Assembly (NCBI GenBank): GCA_018812395.1
Contig: JAHJDS010000298.1
Location: 1-13,129 of the forward strand
Direction: 5' to 3'
Length of the DNA: 13,129 nucleotides
Source: Pseudomonadota bacterium
Lineage (GTDB): Bacteria; Desulfobacterota; Desulfarculia; Desulfarculales; JAHJDS01
Positions 8,089-13,129 of this stretch are shown here, piece after piece (position 1 is the stretch's first letter; each line of letters begins with the position of its first letter). The notes under the pieces are model-generated. The model was not told where the DNA came from. It saw only the letters and a list, made by a program, of their open reading frames with translations, and searched no databases. Made by a program: the position numbers and the translations under genes.

Positions 8089-8139
8089 CAGGACTCGACC
8101 CACGAGCCGACACCAGAACCCGTACCCCCGAGGCCGAAC

Positions 8140-9219
8140 GTGACCCGCCAGGAATATTTCGCCTCCATGAAAAAGGACCACGGCCGCCGAGTGATGGCCG
8201 TCTTTCCCGCCCAGTACCCTCGAGAAATCCTGTGGGCGATGAACACCCTGCCGGCCGAGGTCTGGGACCCTCCCCTGGAGGTGACTGCGGCCAGCGCCCA
8301 CCTTCAAACTTATATCTGCTCGGTGGTCAAGCTCGGGCTTGAGTTGATCCTCAGCGGCAAGACGGACGATATCGTCGACGGCTATCTCTTCCCTCACACC
8401 TGCGACTCGATCCAGAACATGGCCGCCGTGGTCAACGACTACGTGGGGGTGGACAAGCCGGTCTTTTTCTTCTACCACCCCAAGGCCCCTTATTCTCAGG
8501 CCTCGCGGGTCTACTATCACGAGCAACTGGAGCGCCTGGCCCGGGAGTTGGCCAAAACCTTCGGCCCGCTGAACGTCGAGGAACTGAGCCGAAGGGTGGC
8601 CCAGAGCCAGGACATCGCCGCCCTGGCCGCCAAGGCCTACCAGCGCCAGGCGGCCGGGACCTTGGGTGTGACCAGCGCCGAGTTTTACCAAGTTCTCCGG
8701 CAAGGCGAGTATTTGTGGCCCGACGACTTCCAGGCCGAACTGACCACCCTCACCGATCGGCCCGAGGTCGAGCCGTCTGCGCAGCCCACGGTCGTCATCA
8801 GCGGCGTCCTGCCCAATCCGCCGGCCGTGCTGACCATCCTCGACGACCTGGGCGTCCGGGTGGGCGGCGACGATTTCATCGGCGGCTCCCGGCGGCTGCT
8901 GACCAAGCCCACGGATAAGACGGACCCCTTCGCCGCCCTGACCGAGATGTACTTCTCCCTGCCGCCCTGCTCGACCAAGAACTCACCCATCGACGAGCGG
9001 GCCGCGTATATCCTGGGCCTGTGCCGGGACGCCGGGGCGGACGGGGTCATCTTCTACGAGGTCAAGTTCTGCGAGACCGAGCTGTTCGACGTGCCCAACC
9101 TGGTCGAGGAGATGAAGGCGGCCGGCCTGGCCACCCTGGTCCTGGATATTGAACTCAACGAGCCCGAGACGGGCCGGCTCCGGACCCGGATCGAGGCCTT
9201 TGTGGAGATGCTGAGATAA
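8140..9219 (+). CDS. 2-hydroxyacyl-CoA dehydratase family, small-type Fe-S subunit (HgdB/BcrC-like)
   Basis: 359 residues, the usual size for the smaller subunit of (R)-2-hydroxyacyl-CoA dehydratases and class I benzoyl-CoA reductases. Family features: MAVFPAQYPREILWAMNTLP (19-38), LQTYICSVVK with Cys60, GYLFPHTCDSIQN with Cys88, DDFIGGSRR (244-252), and near the C-terminus GVIFYEVKFCETELFDVPNL with Cys311, then GRLRTRIEAFVEML (345-358). Cys60, Cys88 and Cys311 are the likely ligands of a [4Fe-4S] cluster; Cys277 and Cys295 are extra. With the next gene it forms the catalytic heterodimer that removes water from, or reduces, an acyl-CoA by a ketyl-radical mechanism. GTG 8140 follows CGAGG by about 6 bases; an internal ATG at 8167 is possible, but the longer start covers the family's N-terminal xRxEYF. 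Substrate cannot be read from sequence. Confidence 0.9.
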   Translation: MTRQEYFASMKKDHGRRVMAVFPAQYPREILWAMNTLPAEVWDPPLEVTAASAHLQTYICSVVKLGLELILSGKTDDIVDGYLFPHTCDSIQNMAAVVNDYVGVDKPVFFFYHPKAPYSQASRVYYHEQLERLARELAKTFGPLNVEELSRRVAQSQDIAALAAKAYQRQAAGTLGVTSAEFYQVLRQGEYLWPDDFQAELTTLTDRPEVEPSAQPTVVISGVLPNPPAVLTILDDLGVRVGGDDFIGGSRRLLTKPTDKTDPFAALTEMYFSLPPCSTKNSPIDERAAYILGLCRDAGADGVIFYEVKFCETELFDVPNLVEEMKAAGLATLVLDIELNEPETGRLRTRIEAFVEMLR

Positions 9220-9268
9220 TCGTGCCGATCTGCTTCAAACCAGGGAGCGCCAACAGGGGTCATTAGGT

Positions 9269-9301
9269 GTCCGGACCAGCCCGGTGAAAGCCGGGCCGGA
9301 C
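9269..9301. repeat. Two-part hairpin downstream of the first dehydratase gene
   Basis: GCCCGG (9279-9284) pairs with CCGGGC (9291-9296) around a 6-base loop, and the outer GTCCG (9269-9273) pairs with CGGAC (9297-9301). It begins 50 bases after the stop at 9219. There is no T tract; it could stabilise the 3' end of the upstream message or attenuate read-through. Confidence 0.45.
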
Positions 9302-9305
9302 TCGC

Positions 9306-9334
9306 CCGACGAAATGACCTGGTCGTTGTATAAT
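9306..9334 (+). promoter_or_regulatory. Candidate internal promoter, perfect TATAAT
   Basis: A consensus -10 TATAAT lies at 9329-9334 in otherwise GC-rich DNA. The -35 at 17 bases is weak (CCGACG, 9306-9311, 3 of 6). Transcription would begin near 9341, giving a leader of about 100 bases before the large-subunit gene that contains the 9353-9387 hairpin. This may give the second subunit its own expression. Confidence 0.4.
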
Positions 9335-9352
9335 GAAAGATGCGCGCCGGCG

Positions 9353-9387
9353 GCCCCCGCCCCCTTTTCAAGGGAGGGGGCGGGGGC
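9353..9387. repeat. 12-bp perfect G/C inverted repeat in the dehydratase intercistronic gap
   Basis: GCCCCCGCCCCC (9353-9364) and GGGGGCGGGGGC (9376-9387) with an 11-base loop, 53 bases before the ATG at 9441. A very stable RNA hairpin; the G-runs could also fold as a quadruplex. No T tract follows, so a simple terminator is unlikely. Confidence 0.65.
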
Positions 9388-9440
9388 GCCCGAGGCCTCC
9401 ACCTCCCGTCCCACGGGCCACATTTCCAGAGAGGGGTAAA

Positions 9441-10751
9441 ATGTCCGTTCTGGCCAAGGCCAAATACAACTTCATGAAGGACCTGGGCGCGCCGGCGATG
9501 ATGGGCCTGGCCGCCAGGAAAAAGAAAAAGGGCCGCCCATCGCACCCGGCCTTTGGCCCGCCCCTGAATTGTGCCGGCCGCCTCAAGGAGATCATGACCC
9601 GCCACTACTATCTGTCCCGGTTCGCGCCCGGGGCCAAGAAGGTGGCCTGGGTCAGTTCCGGCGCGCCGGTGGAGTTGCTGAGGGTCTTTGACTTCTACAC
9701 CATCTACCCCGAGAATCACGGCGCCCTGTGCGGCGCCACAAAAACGGCCCCGTCGATCTGCGCCGAGGCCGAGAATCACGGCTACAGCCCGGACCTCTGC
9801 TCTTACGCCCGGTGCGACCTGGGCCACTTCTTCTCCGGGAAAACGCCGGCCGGCAAGCTGCCCAAGCCCGATCTGCTCTTCGGCTCCAACAACATCTGCC
9901 AGACCGTCAGTTACTGGTACAAGGAACTGGCCCACTACTACGGCATCCCTTTAATAATGTTCGACACGCCGTTCGTCTTCCGGGAGCTTTCCGCGAGCGA
10001 CATCAAGTACATGGTCGCCCAGCTCCAGGGCATGATCCCCGCCCTGGAGCGGATCTCGGGTAAAAAATTCTCGGACAAGAAGTTCGAGGAGATCCTCCTC
10101 CTGGGCCGGGACTCGTCGGCCCTGTGGGGCGAGATCCTGGGGACGATGAAGGCCCGGCCGGCGCCGATGACCATCTTCGACGCCTTTGTCCACCTGGCGC
10201 CCATCGTCAGCCTGCGCGGCCTGCCCGTGGCCTTTGACTACTACGGCCTCCTGCTCGATGAGCTAAAGGACAGAGTCAAGCACGGGATCGGGGCCATTAT
10301 CAACGAAAAGAAAAGGCTGATGTGGGACAACATCGCCGTCTGGTACAAGCTGGCCGACTGGTCCCGGCTGTTCGCCGAGCGGGGCTGCAACTTCGTGGCC
10401 GCGACCTACACCAACGCCTGGGCCGAGACCATCCACTATCTGGACGAAAACGACCCCTGGACCTCCATGGCCAAGGCCTACAGCCTGATCATTCTCAACC
10501 ACCATCTGGACCACCGGCTCAAACTGATGAGCCGGATGATCCAAGACTACTCCGTGGACGGGCTGGTGATCCACTCGGCCAGGAGCTGCAAGCCGTACTC
10601 GGTCGGCCAGTACGACATCAAGCGGCTGCTCTCGGACAACCTGGGGGTGCCCAGCGTGATCATCGAGGCCGACATCACCGACAGCCGGGTCTTTTCCGAG
10701 GAGCAGGCAAACACCCGACTCGAAGCGTTCTTCGAAACCCTGGGAGTGTAG
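9441..10751 (+). CDS. 2-hydroxyacyl-CoA dehydratase family, large-type Fe-S subunit (HgdA/BcrB-like)
   Basis: 436 residues from ATG 9441; GAGGGG (9431-9436) lies 4 bases before it, whereas an upstream in-frame ATG at 9333 would add 36 low-complexity proline/arginine residues encoded by the GC hairpin. Motifs: YPENHGALCGA (89-99), GYSPDLCSYARCDLG (114-128) with Cys120, KPDLLFGSNNICQTVSYWYKEL (142-163) with Cys153, IPLIMFDTPF (169-178), and DGLVIHSARSCKPYSVGQYDIK (373-394) with Cys383. Cys120, Cys153 and Cys383 are the probable [4Fe-4S] ligands. It pairs with the 8140-9219 product to form the catalytic heterodimer. Odd points: a basic run ARKKKKGR (25-32), and a second ENHG at 111-114 encoded by an exact 14-base direct repeat. 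It could be a dehydratase or a BcrB-like reductase subunit; only one activator is nearby, which favours a dehydratase. Confidence 0.9.
   Translation: MSVLAKAKYNFMKDLGAPAMMGLAARKKKKGRPSHPAFGPPLNCAGRLKEIMTRHYYLSRFAPGAKKVAWVSSGAPVELLRVFDFYTIYPENHGALCGATKTAPSICAEAENHGYSPDLCSYARCDLGHFFSGKTPAGKLPKPDLLFGSNNICQTVSYWYKELAHYYGIPLIMFDTPFVFRELSASDIKYMVAQLQGMIPALERISGKKFSDKKFEEILLLGRDSSALWGEILGTMKARPAPMTIFDAFVHLAPIVSLRGLPVAFDYYGLLLDELKDRVKHGIGAIINEKKRLMWDNIAVWYKLADWSRLFAERGCNFVAATYTNAWAETIHYLDENDPWTSMAKAYSLIILNHHLDHRLKLMSRMIQDYSVDGLVIHSARSCKPYSVGQYDIKRLLSDNLGVPSVIIEADITDSRVFSEEQANTRLEAFFETLGV
9709..9782 (+). repeat. 14-base direct repeat inside the large dehydratase subunit
   Basis: CCGAGAATCACGGC occurs at 9709-9722 and 9769-9782, exactly 60 bases apart and in frame, so ENHG is encoded twice (residues 91-94 and 111-114). 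The first copy is the family motif; at the second the family normally has a different residue pair before GY. Confidence 0.8.
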
Positions 10752-10806
10752 ACACGGTTCGGGGACCGACGCCCTACCCTTGTTAAAAAATGGGCGGTCT
10801 TGATCC

Positions 10807-10853
10807 AGTCGGTCAACGCTGCCGGCCGGCTTTTTTCGTCCAGCCGGGCCGGC
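10807..10853 (+). terminator. Possible terminator/alternative hairpins after the large subunit
   Basis: AGTCGG (10807-10812) can pair (one G-U) with CCGGCT (10826-10831), followed directly by a T run to 10836, a plausible weak factor-independent terminator 55 bases after the stop. The same CCGGCT can instead pair in GCCGGCCGGCT (10821-10831) with AGCCGGGCCGGC (10842-10853), one bulge, which puts the T run in a loop. The two folds are mutually exclusive, an attenuator-like arrangement before the activator gene. Confidence 0.4.
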
Positions 10854-10881
10854 CGCGCACCCTAAACTTGCAATGTACAAG

Positions 10882-10924
10882 GGCCAGGCCCGGCCCCCTA
10901 ACCTGATGGGGGGCCGGCCTGGCC
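10882..10924 (+). repeat. 16-bp stem-loop immediately upstream of the activator gene
   Basis: GGCCAGGCC (10882-10890) plus GGCCCCC (10892-10898) pair with GGGGGCC (10909-10915) plus GGCCTGGCC (10916-10924). One C (10891) bulges and the loop is 10 bases. The stem ends 9 bases before the activator ribosome site GGGAG (10934-10938). There is no T tract, so it is more likely an RNA-processing or translation-tuning element than a terminator. Confidence 0.7.
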
Positions 10925-10943
10925 GGTCCGGTTGGGAGCATAG

Positions 10944-11720
10944 ATGAAATACTTCGCCGGGATCGACGTCGGATCGCTGAGCACCGACGTGGTCATCATC
11001 GACGAGGGGCCCCGGGTGGTCGGCTACAGCATCGTCACCACCGGGGCCAAGAGCACCACCGCCGCGGACAAGGCCCTGGCCGCGGCCCTGGACCGGGCCG
11101 GTATTTCCCGCGACCAGATCACGGCCATGATCGCCACCGGGTACGGCCGGGTGTCGGTGCCGTTGGCGGACAAGGCGGTGACCGAGATCACCTGCCACGG
11201 CCTGGGGGCCCATCACCTCTTTCCGGGAACGGGCACGGTCATCGACGTCGGCGGTCAGGACTCCAAGGTGATCAAGGTCGGCCCCAAGGGCAAGGTCCTG
11301 GACTTCAACATGAACGACAAGTGCGCCGCGGGCACGGGCCGGTTCTTGGAGGTCATGGCCGACAAGCTGGAGGTGGGCCTGGATCAGATGGGCCCGCTGT
11401 CGTTGACGGCGAAGCGGGAGATCGAGATCTCGAGCGTGTGCACCGTGTTCGCCGAGAGCGAGGTGGTGAGTCTGGTGGCCCAGGACGAGCCGGTGGCGGA
11501 CATCATCCGCGGTCTGCACCGGGCGATCGTCAACCGGATCTGGAACATGGTGCAGCTTGTCGGGGTCAACCCCGAGGTGACCATGACCGGCGGGGTGGCC
11601 AAGAACAGCGGGGTGGTGGCGCTGTTGGAGGACAAGATCAAGGCCAAGATAAACATCAGCGACGAGCCCCAGATCGTCGGGGCCCTGGGCGCGGCCCTGC
11701 TGGCCCGTAACAGCAGATAA
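10944..11720 (+). CDS. 2-hydroxyacyl-CoA dehydratase activator ATPase (HgdC/BadF/BcrA-type, ASKHA)
   Basis: 258 residues, full length for a single-domain activator. It is a homodimeric [4Fe-4S] ATPase that takes an electron from ferredoxin or flavodoxin, fires it at low potential into the dehydratase and hydrolyses ATP. Motifs: N-terminal phosphate loop FAGIDVGSLSTD (4-15), ATGYGR (64-69), second phosphate motif VIDVGGQDSKVI (99-110), NDKCAAGTGRFL (124-135) with Cys127, SSVCTVFAESEV (163-174) with Cys166, and adenosine motif MTGGVAKNSGV (214-224). Cys127 and Cys166 correspond to the two ligands each monomer contributes to the interface cluster. Start ATG 10944 follows GGGAG by 5 bases. Only one activator is present, as in hydroxyacyl-CoA dehydratases; class I benzoyl-CoA reductases have two different ATPase subunits. 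No electron-donor gene is in the window. Confidence 0.95.
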   Translation: MKYFAGIDVGSLSTDVVIIDEGPRVVGYSIVTTGAKSTTAADKALAAALDRAGISRDQITAMIATGYGRVSVPLADKAVTEITCHGLGAHHLFPGTGTVIDVGGQDSKVIKVGPKGKVLDFNMNDKCAAGTGRFLEVMADKLEVGLDQMGPLSLTAKREIEISSVCTVFAESEVVSLVAQDEPVADIIRGLHRAIVNRIWNMVQLVGVNPEVTMTGGVAKNSGVVALLEDKIKAKINISDEPQIVGALGAALLARNSR

Positions 11721-11744
11721 AACCGAATAAGTTGTCCCGGATTC

Positions 11745-12299
11745 CTATATGGCCTCGGCTGACAGCAGGATCGGCGGCGAGTATTTGACGTAAAAAATCC
11801 GGTAGCGCGCCCCGGACTCAAAGGCCGCCGCCTGGCCCGGCTCCACCGTAAATTTTTTGTCCTGCACCTTGACCGAGTGCACCTCGAAAAACTCGTCCGG
11901 GACTTTGGGCCGCTCGAACTCCTCGACCTCGACCTCGGCCACACCCTCGACCACGCTGATCCGGCCTCGCCTCAGGTCCGAGCCCTTGGCTACCCCCACC
12001 AGCATACAAATCGCCAGCAGGGCCGCCAGGCCGCCCAGGACGATCGAAATGAAGAGGCTGGCCTCTGACAAATCCCGCCAGCCCAGCGCCTCGTGAAAAA
12101 AAGACACCACCACCCACATCCCGGCCAGGACCAGGACGATCAGCCCAATGAATGAAAAACCCAGCCGGCGCGTCCGTTGGTATCCGGCCAACAGCCCTTT
12201 TTGCCGGGGCGTCAGCCGGCCGGCCTGGTTCTCATAGGCATCACCCGACGAAAAACCAAAGGCCACCGCCAACCTCTCGTTCAGCTCGGACACTGACAT
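11745..12299 (-). CDS. Unrecognised two-helix membrane protein
   Basis: 184 residues; I do not recognise the family. An N-terminal soluble segment (1-45, MSVSELNERLAVAFGFSSGD then LTPRQKGLLAGYQRTRR) precedes TM1 (about 47-68) and TM2 (about 81-105). A basic turn (KGSDLRRGR) leads to a charged, beta-rich C-terminal region (about 112-184) with VVEGVAEVEVEEFERPKVPDE and the hydrophobic tail YRIFYVKYSPPILLSAEAI. The positive-inside rule suggests both ends face the cytoplasm. ATG 12299 is supported by GGGAGG about 8 bases upstream. It lies downstream of hemA on the same strand, 112 bases away, with a possible promoter of its own, and converges on the activator with a 24-base gap. It may be a small regulatory or scaffold membrane protein, but no function can be assigned. 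Confidence 0.75.
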   Translation of the reverse strand: MSVSELNERLAVAFGFSSGDAYENQAGRLTPRQKGLLAGYQRTRRLGFSFIGLIVLVLAGMWVVVSFFHEALGWRDLSEASLFISIVLGGLAALLAICMLVGVAKGSDLRRGRISVVEGVAEVEVEEFERPKVPDEFFEVHSVKVQDKKFTVEPGQAAAFESGARYRIFYVKYSPPILLSAEAI

Positions 12300-12330
12300 C
12301 CCGGACGCCTCCCGGCCGGATAGGCTCGTG

Positions 12331-12367
12331 ATCTAAATTGTCTGCACGTGTGGACGATTCTTTAGAT
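12331..12367. promoter_or_regulatory. 37-base dyad with CACGTG core, candidate operator
   Basis: ATCTAAA (12331-12337) and TTTAGAT (12361-12367) flank GTC (12340-12342) / GAC (12353-12355) around CACGTG (12345-12350). The outer arms are offset 1.5 bases from the core, so the symmetry is imperfect. It lies just past the predicted start site of the promoter for the 11745-12299 gene and is AT-rich compared with its surroundings. Confidence 0.4.
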
Positions 12368-12394
12368 TATCTTACAAGGGACCCGTGACTTGAA
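12366..12394 (-). promoter_or_regulatory. Weak candidate promoter for the two-helix membrane protein
   Basis: On the minus strand, GATAAT (12366-12371, 5 of 6) is preceded by TTCAAG (12389-12394, 3 of 6) at 17 bases. It would start transcription near 12359, giving a leader of about 60 bases that contains the CACGTG dyad. The weak -35 fits a regulated promoter or none at all; read-through from hemA is the alternative. Confidence 0.3.
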
Positions 12395-12411
12395 GGCGAA
12401 CCTGGATTGCA

Positions 12412-13129
12412 TTATCCCTCGTCGTCGGGTTCGCGGACATCGTTCAGGTTAAATATCCTCCTGGTCAAGGCCAAATGGGCCTCCCGGTCGTGACCATGCC
12501 GGCCGCCCTCCTTCAAAAAGAGAATCGGGTCGTGCAGCAGCTTCTTGACCAGGGCCTGGGTCATCAGGTCCAGGGCCTCGACCTGCTCGGGCGTCAGTTC
12601 GCCCAGAATTTTGCGGGTCCTGGCCAGTTCGGCCAGGCGAATGTCGTCGGCCTTGCCGGTCAGGGCGGTGATGGTCGGGACCGTGGCCAGCGACTCGAGC
12701 CAGGCGGCGAAACCCAGCACCTCCTCGGCGACGATGGCCTCGGCCCGGATTGCCTCCTGCGCCCGCTGGGCCAAATTGGCCTGGGCCACCTCGGTCAGGT
12801 CGTCGATGTCGTAGAGGAAGACGTTGGGCAGATCGCCCACGGCCGGCTCGACGTCCCGGGGCACGGCGATATCGATCAAAAACAACGGCCGCCGCTTGCG
12901 GCGCCTGAGGCCTGGCCGGACCAGGTCCGCGGTGATCACCGGCCGCTCCGAGCCGGTCGAGCAGACCACCACGTCGGCCTGGGCCAGGGCCGCGGGCAGT
13001 TCCTCCCAGGCCATGGCCGCCTGGTTCCAGGACCGGGCCAGGGCCACGGCCCGCTCGAAGCTCCGGTTGACGACGGTCAGCCCGGCCACGCCCTGGCCGA
13101 TCAGGTGCTCGGCGGTCAGCTCGGCCATC
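12412..13129 (-). CDS. hemA: Glutamyl-tRNA reductase, N-terminal part outside window
   Basis: Reduces glutamyl-tRNA to glutamate-1-semialdehyde with NADPH, the first committed step of C5 tetrapyrrole synthesis. The 238 visible residues start inside the Rossmann domain: MAELTAEHLIGQGV (family GxGxMxE..) then VVNRSFERAVALA. Next come VVCSTGSERPVI and IDIAVPRDVEPAVGDLPNVFLYDIDDL, both hallmark motifs. The rest is the helical dimerisation domain, with a VPTITAL motif, the IRLAELARTRKILGELTPEQ segment and KKLLHDPILFLKE near the end. The catalytic-cysteine N-terminal domain and any real start are beyond 13129; the first visible ATG (13128) is internal to the family alignment. The frame ends with TAA at 12412. 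No sign of degradation. Other heme genes are expected upstream of it (beyond the window) but cannot be seen. Confidence 0.93.
   Translation of the reverse strand, partial: MAELTAEHLIGQGVAGLTVVNRSFERAVALARSWNQAAMAWEELPAALAQADVVVCSTGSERPVITADLVRPGLRRRKRRPLFLIDIAVPRDVEPAVGDLPNVFLYDIDDLTEVAQANLAQRAQEAIRAEAIVAEEVLGFAAWLESLATVPTITALTGKADDIRLAELARTRKILGELTPEQVEALDLMTQALVKKLLHDPILFLKEGGRHGHDREAHLALTRRIFNLNDVREPDDEG

Larger units (their letters stand above)
7574..8139. other. 566-base gene-poor stretch between divergent lipoprotein and dehydratase genes
   Basis: No convincing gene is present on either strand: short open frames here have no ribosome site or recognisable domain. It holds the lipoprotein promoter and palindrome (7702-7730), an AT-rich tract (about 7731-7776), a 59-base imperfect palindrome (7777-7835), a possible peroxiredoxin fossil on the minus strand (7990-8085) and a promoter for the dehydratase (8060-8088). 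A hairpin GTCCAG/CTGGAC (7634-7639/7651-7656) would sit in the lipoprotein leader. Confidence 0.6.

Noticed and set aside
7897..8703. Minus-strand open frame (268 codons) opposite the dehydratase small subunit
   Set aside because: Most of it is an antisense shadow. Only its last part (7990-8085) shows a possible fossil and is reported separately.
10756..10770. T-arm-like GGTTCGGGGACC suggesting a tRNA
   Set aside because: No acceptor stem, anticodon arm or D arm can be folded around it.
10263..11519. Minus-strand open frame (418 codons) opposite the large subunit and activator
   Set aside because: It spans two real genes and their gap in antisense and has no recognisable motif.
8140..11720. 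Reading the module as class I benzoyl-CoA reductase (BcrABCD or BzdNOPQ)
   Set aside because: Only one activator ATPase is present and no aromatic-degradation genes are visible. Not fully excluded, because the two Fe-S subunits belong to the same superfamily.
11721..11744. Terminator between the activator and the convergent membrane-protein gene
   Set aside because: The 24-base gap contains no inverted repeat or T tract.

Overview
This is a GC-rich window (strong G/C preference at third codon positions) carrying nine protein-coding genes, two of them cut by the window edges. The most distinctive block is a complete 2-hydroxyacyl-CoA dehydratase / benzoyl-CoA-reductase-type module: two Fe-S subunits and one ASKHA ATPase activator. 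These radical enzymes are highly oxygen-sensitive, so the host is probably an anaerobe. A transmembrane chemoreceptor, a putative lipoprotein and a C5-pathway hemA fit a Gram-negative chemotactic bacterium. The gene styles resemble high-GC Desulfobacterota, but this is an impression and no marker here fixes the taxon.

Layout. 2-1612 (+): AcsA-type acetate/acyl-CoA ligase, 5' end outside the window. 1632-4064 (-): chemoreceptor with Cache-like, HAMP, PAS and signalling domains. 4331-5374 (+): low-specificity threonine aldolase, divergent from the receptor. 5429-6001 (-): small membrane-anchored SAM methyltransferase. 6111-7019 (+): DUF2156 (GNAT-like) protein. 7136-7573 (-): small putative lipoprotein. 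7574-8139: 566-base gene-poor stretch with a promoter for each flanking gene, a 59-base imperfect palindrome and a possible peroxiredoxin fossil. 8140-9219, 9441-10751 and 10944-11720 (+): dehydratase small-type subunit, dehydratase large-type subunit and activator. 11745-12299 (-): unrecognised two-helix membrane protein. 12412-13129 (-): hemA, N-terminal part outside the window.

How the genes work together. The three dehydratase genes form the only clear functional unit: the activator hydrolyses ATP to push one low-potential electron into the two-subunit dehydratase, which then eliminates water from a 2-hydroxyacyl-CoA. The upstream CoA ligase could supply acyl-CoA in principle, but it is 6.5 kb away and has the acetate-type WW pocket motif, so a link is not supported. 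The dehydratase genes are unusually spaced (221 and 192 bases) and both gaps hold strong GC-rich hairpins and possible promoter elements, which could set different levels of dehydratase and activator. The other genes are mostly single-gene units in alternating orientation, typical of ordinary chromosomal background. I see no CRISPR array, IS element, integrase, tRNA or phage gene. I do not see a convincing new multi-gene system; the best leads are the substrate-unknown dehydratase module with its intercistronic hairpins, the membrane-anchored methyltransferase and the non-coding stretch at 7574-8139.
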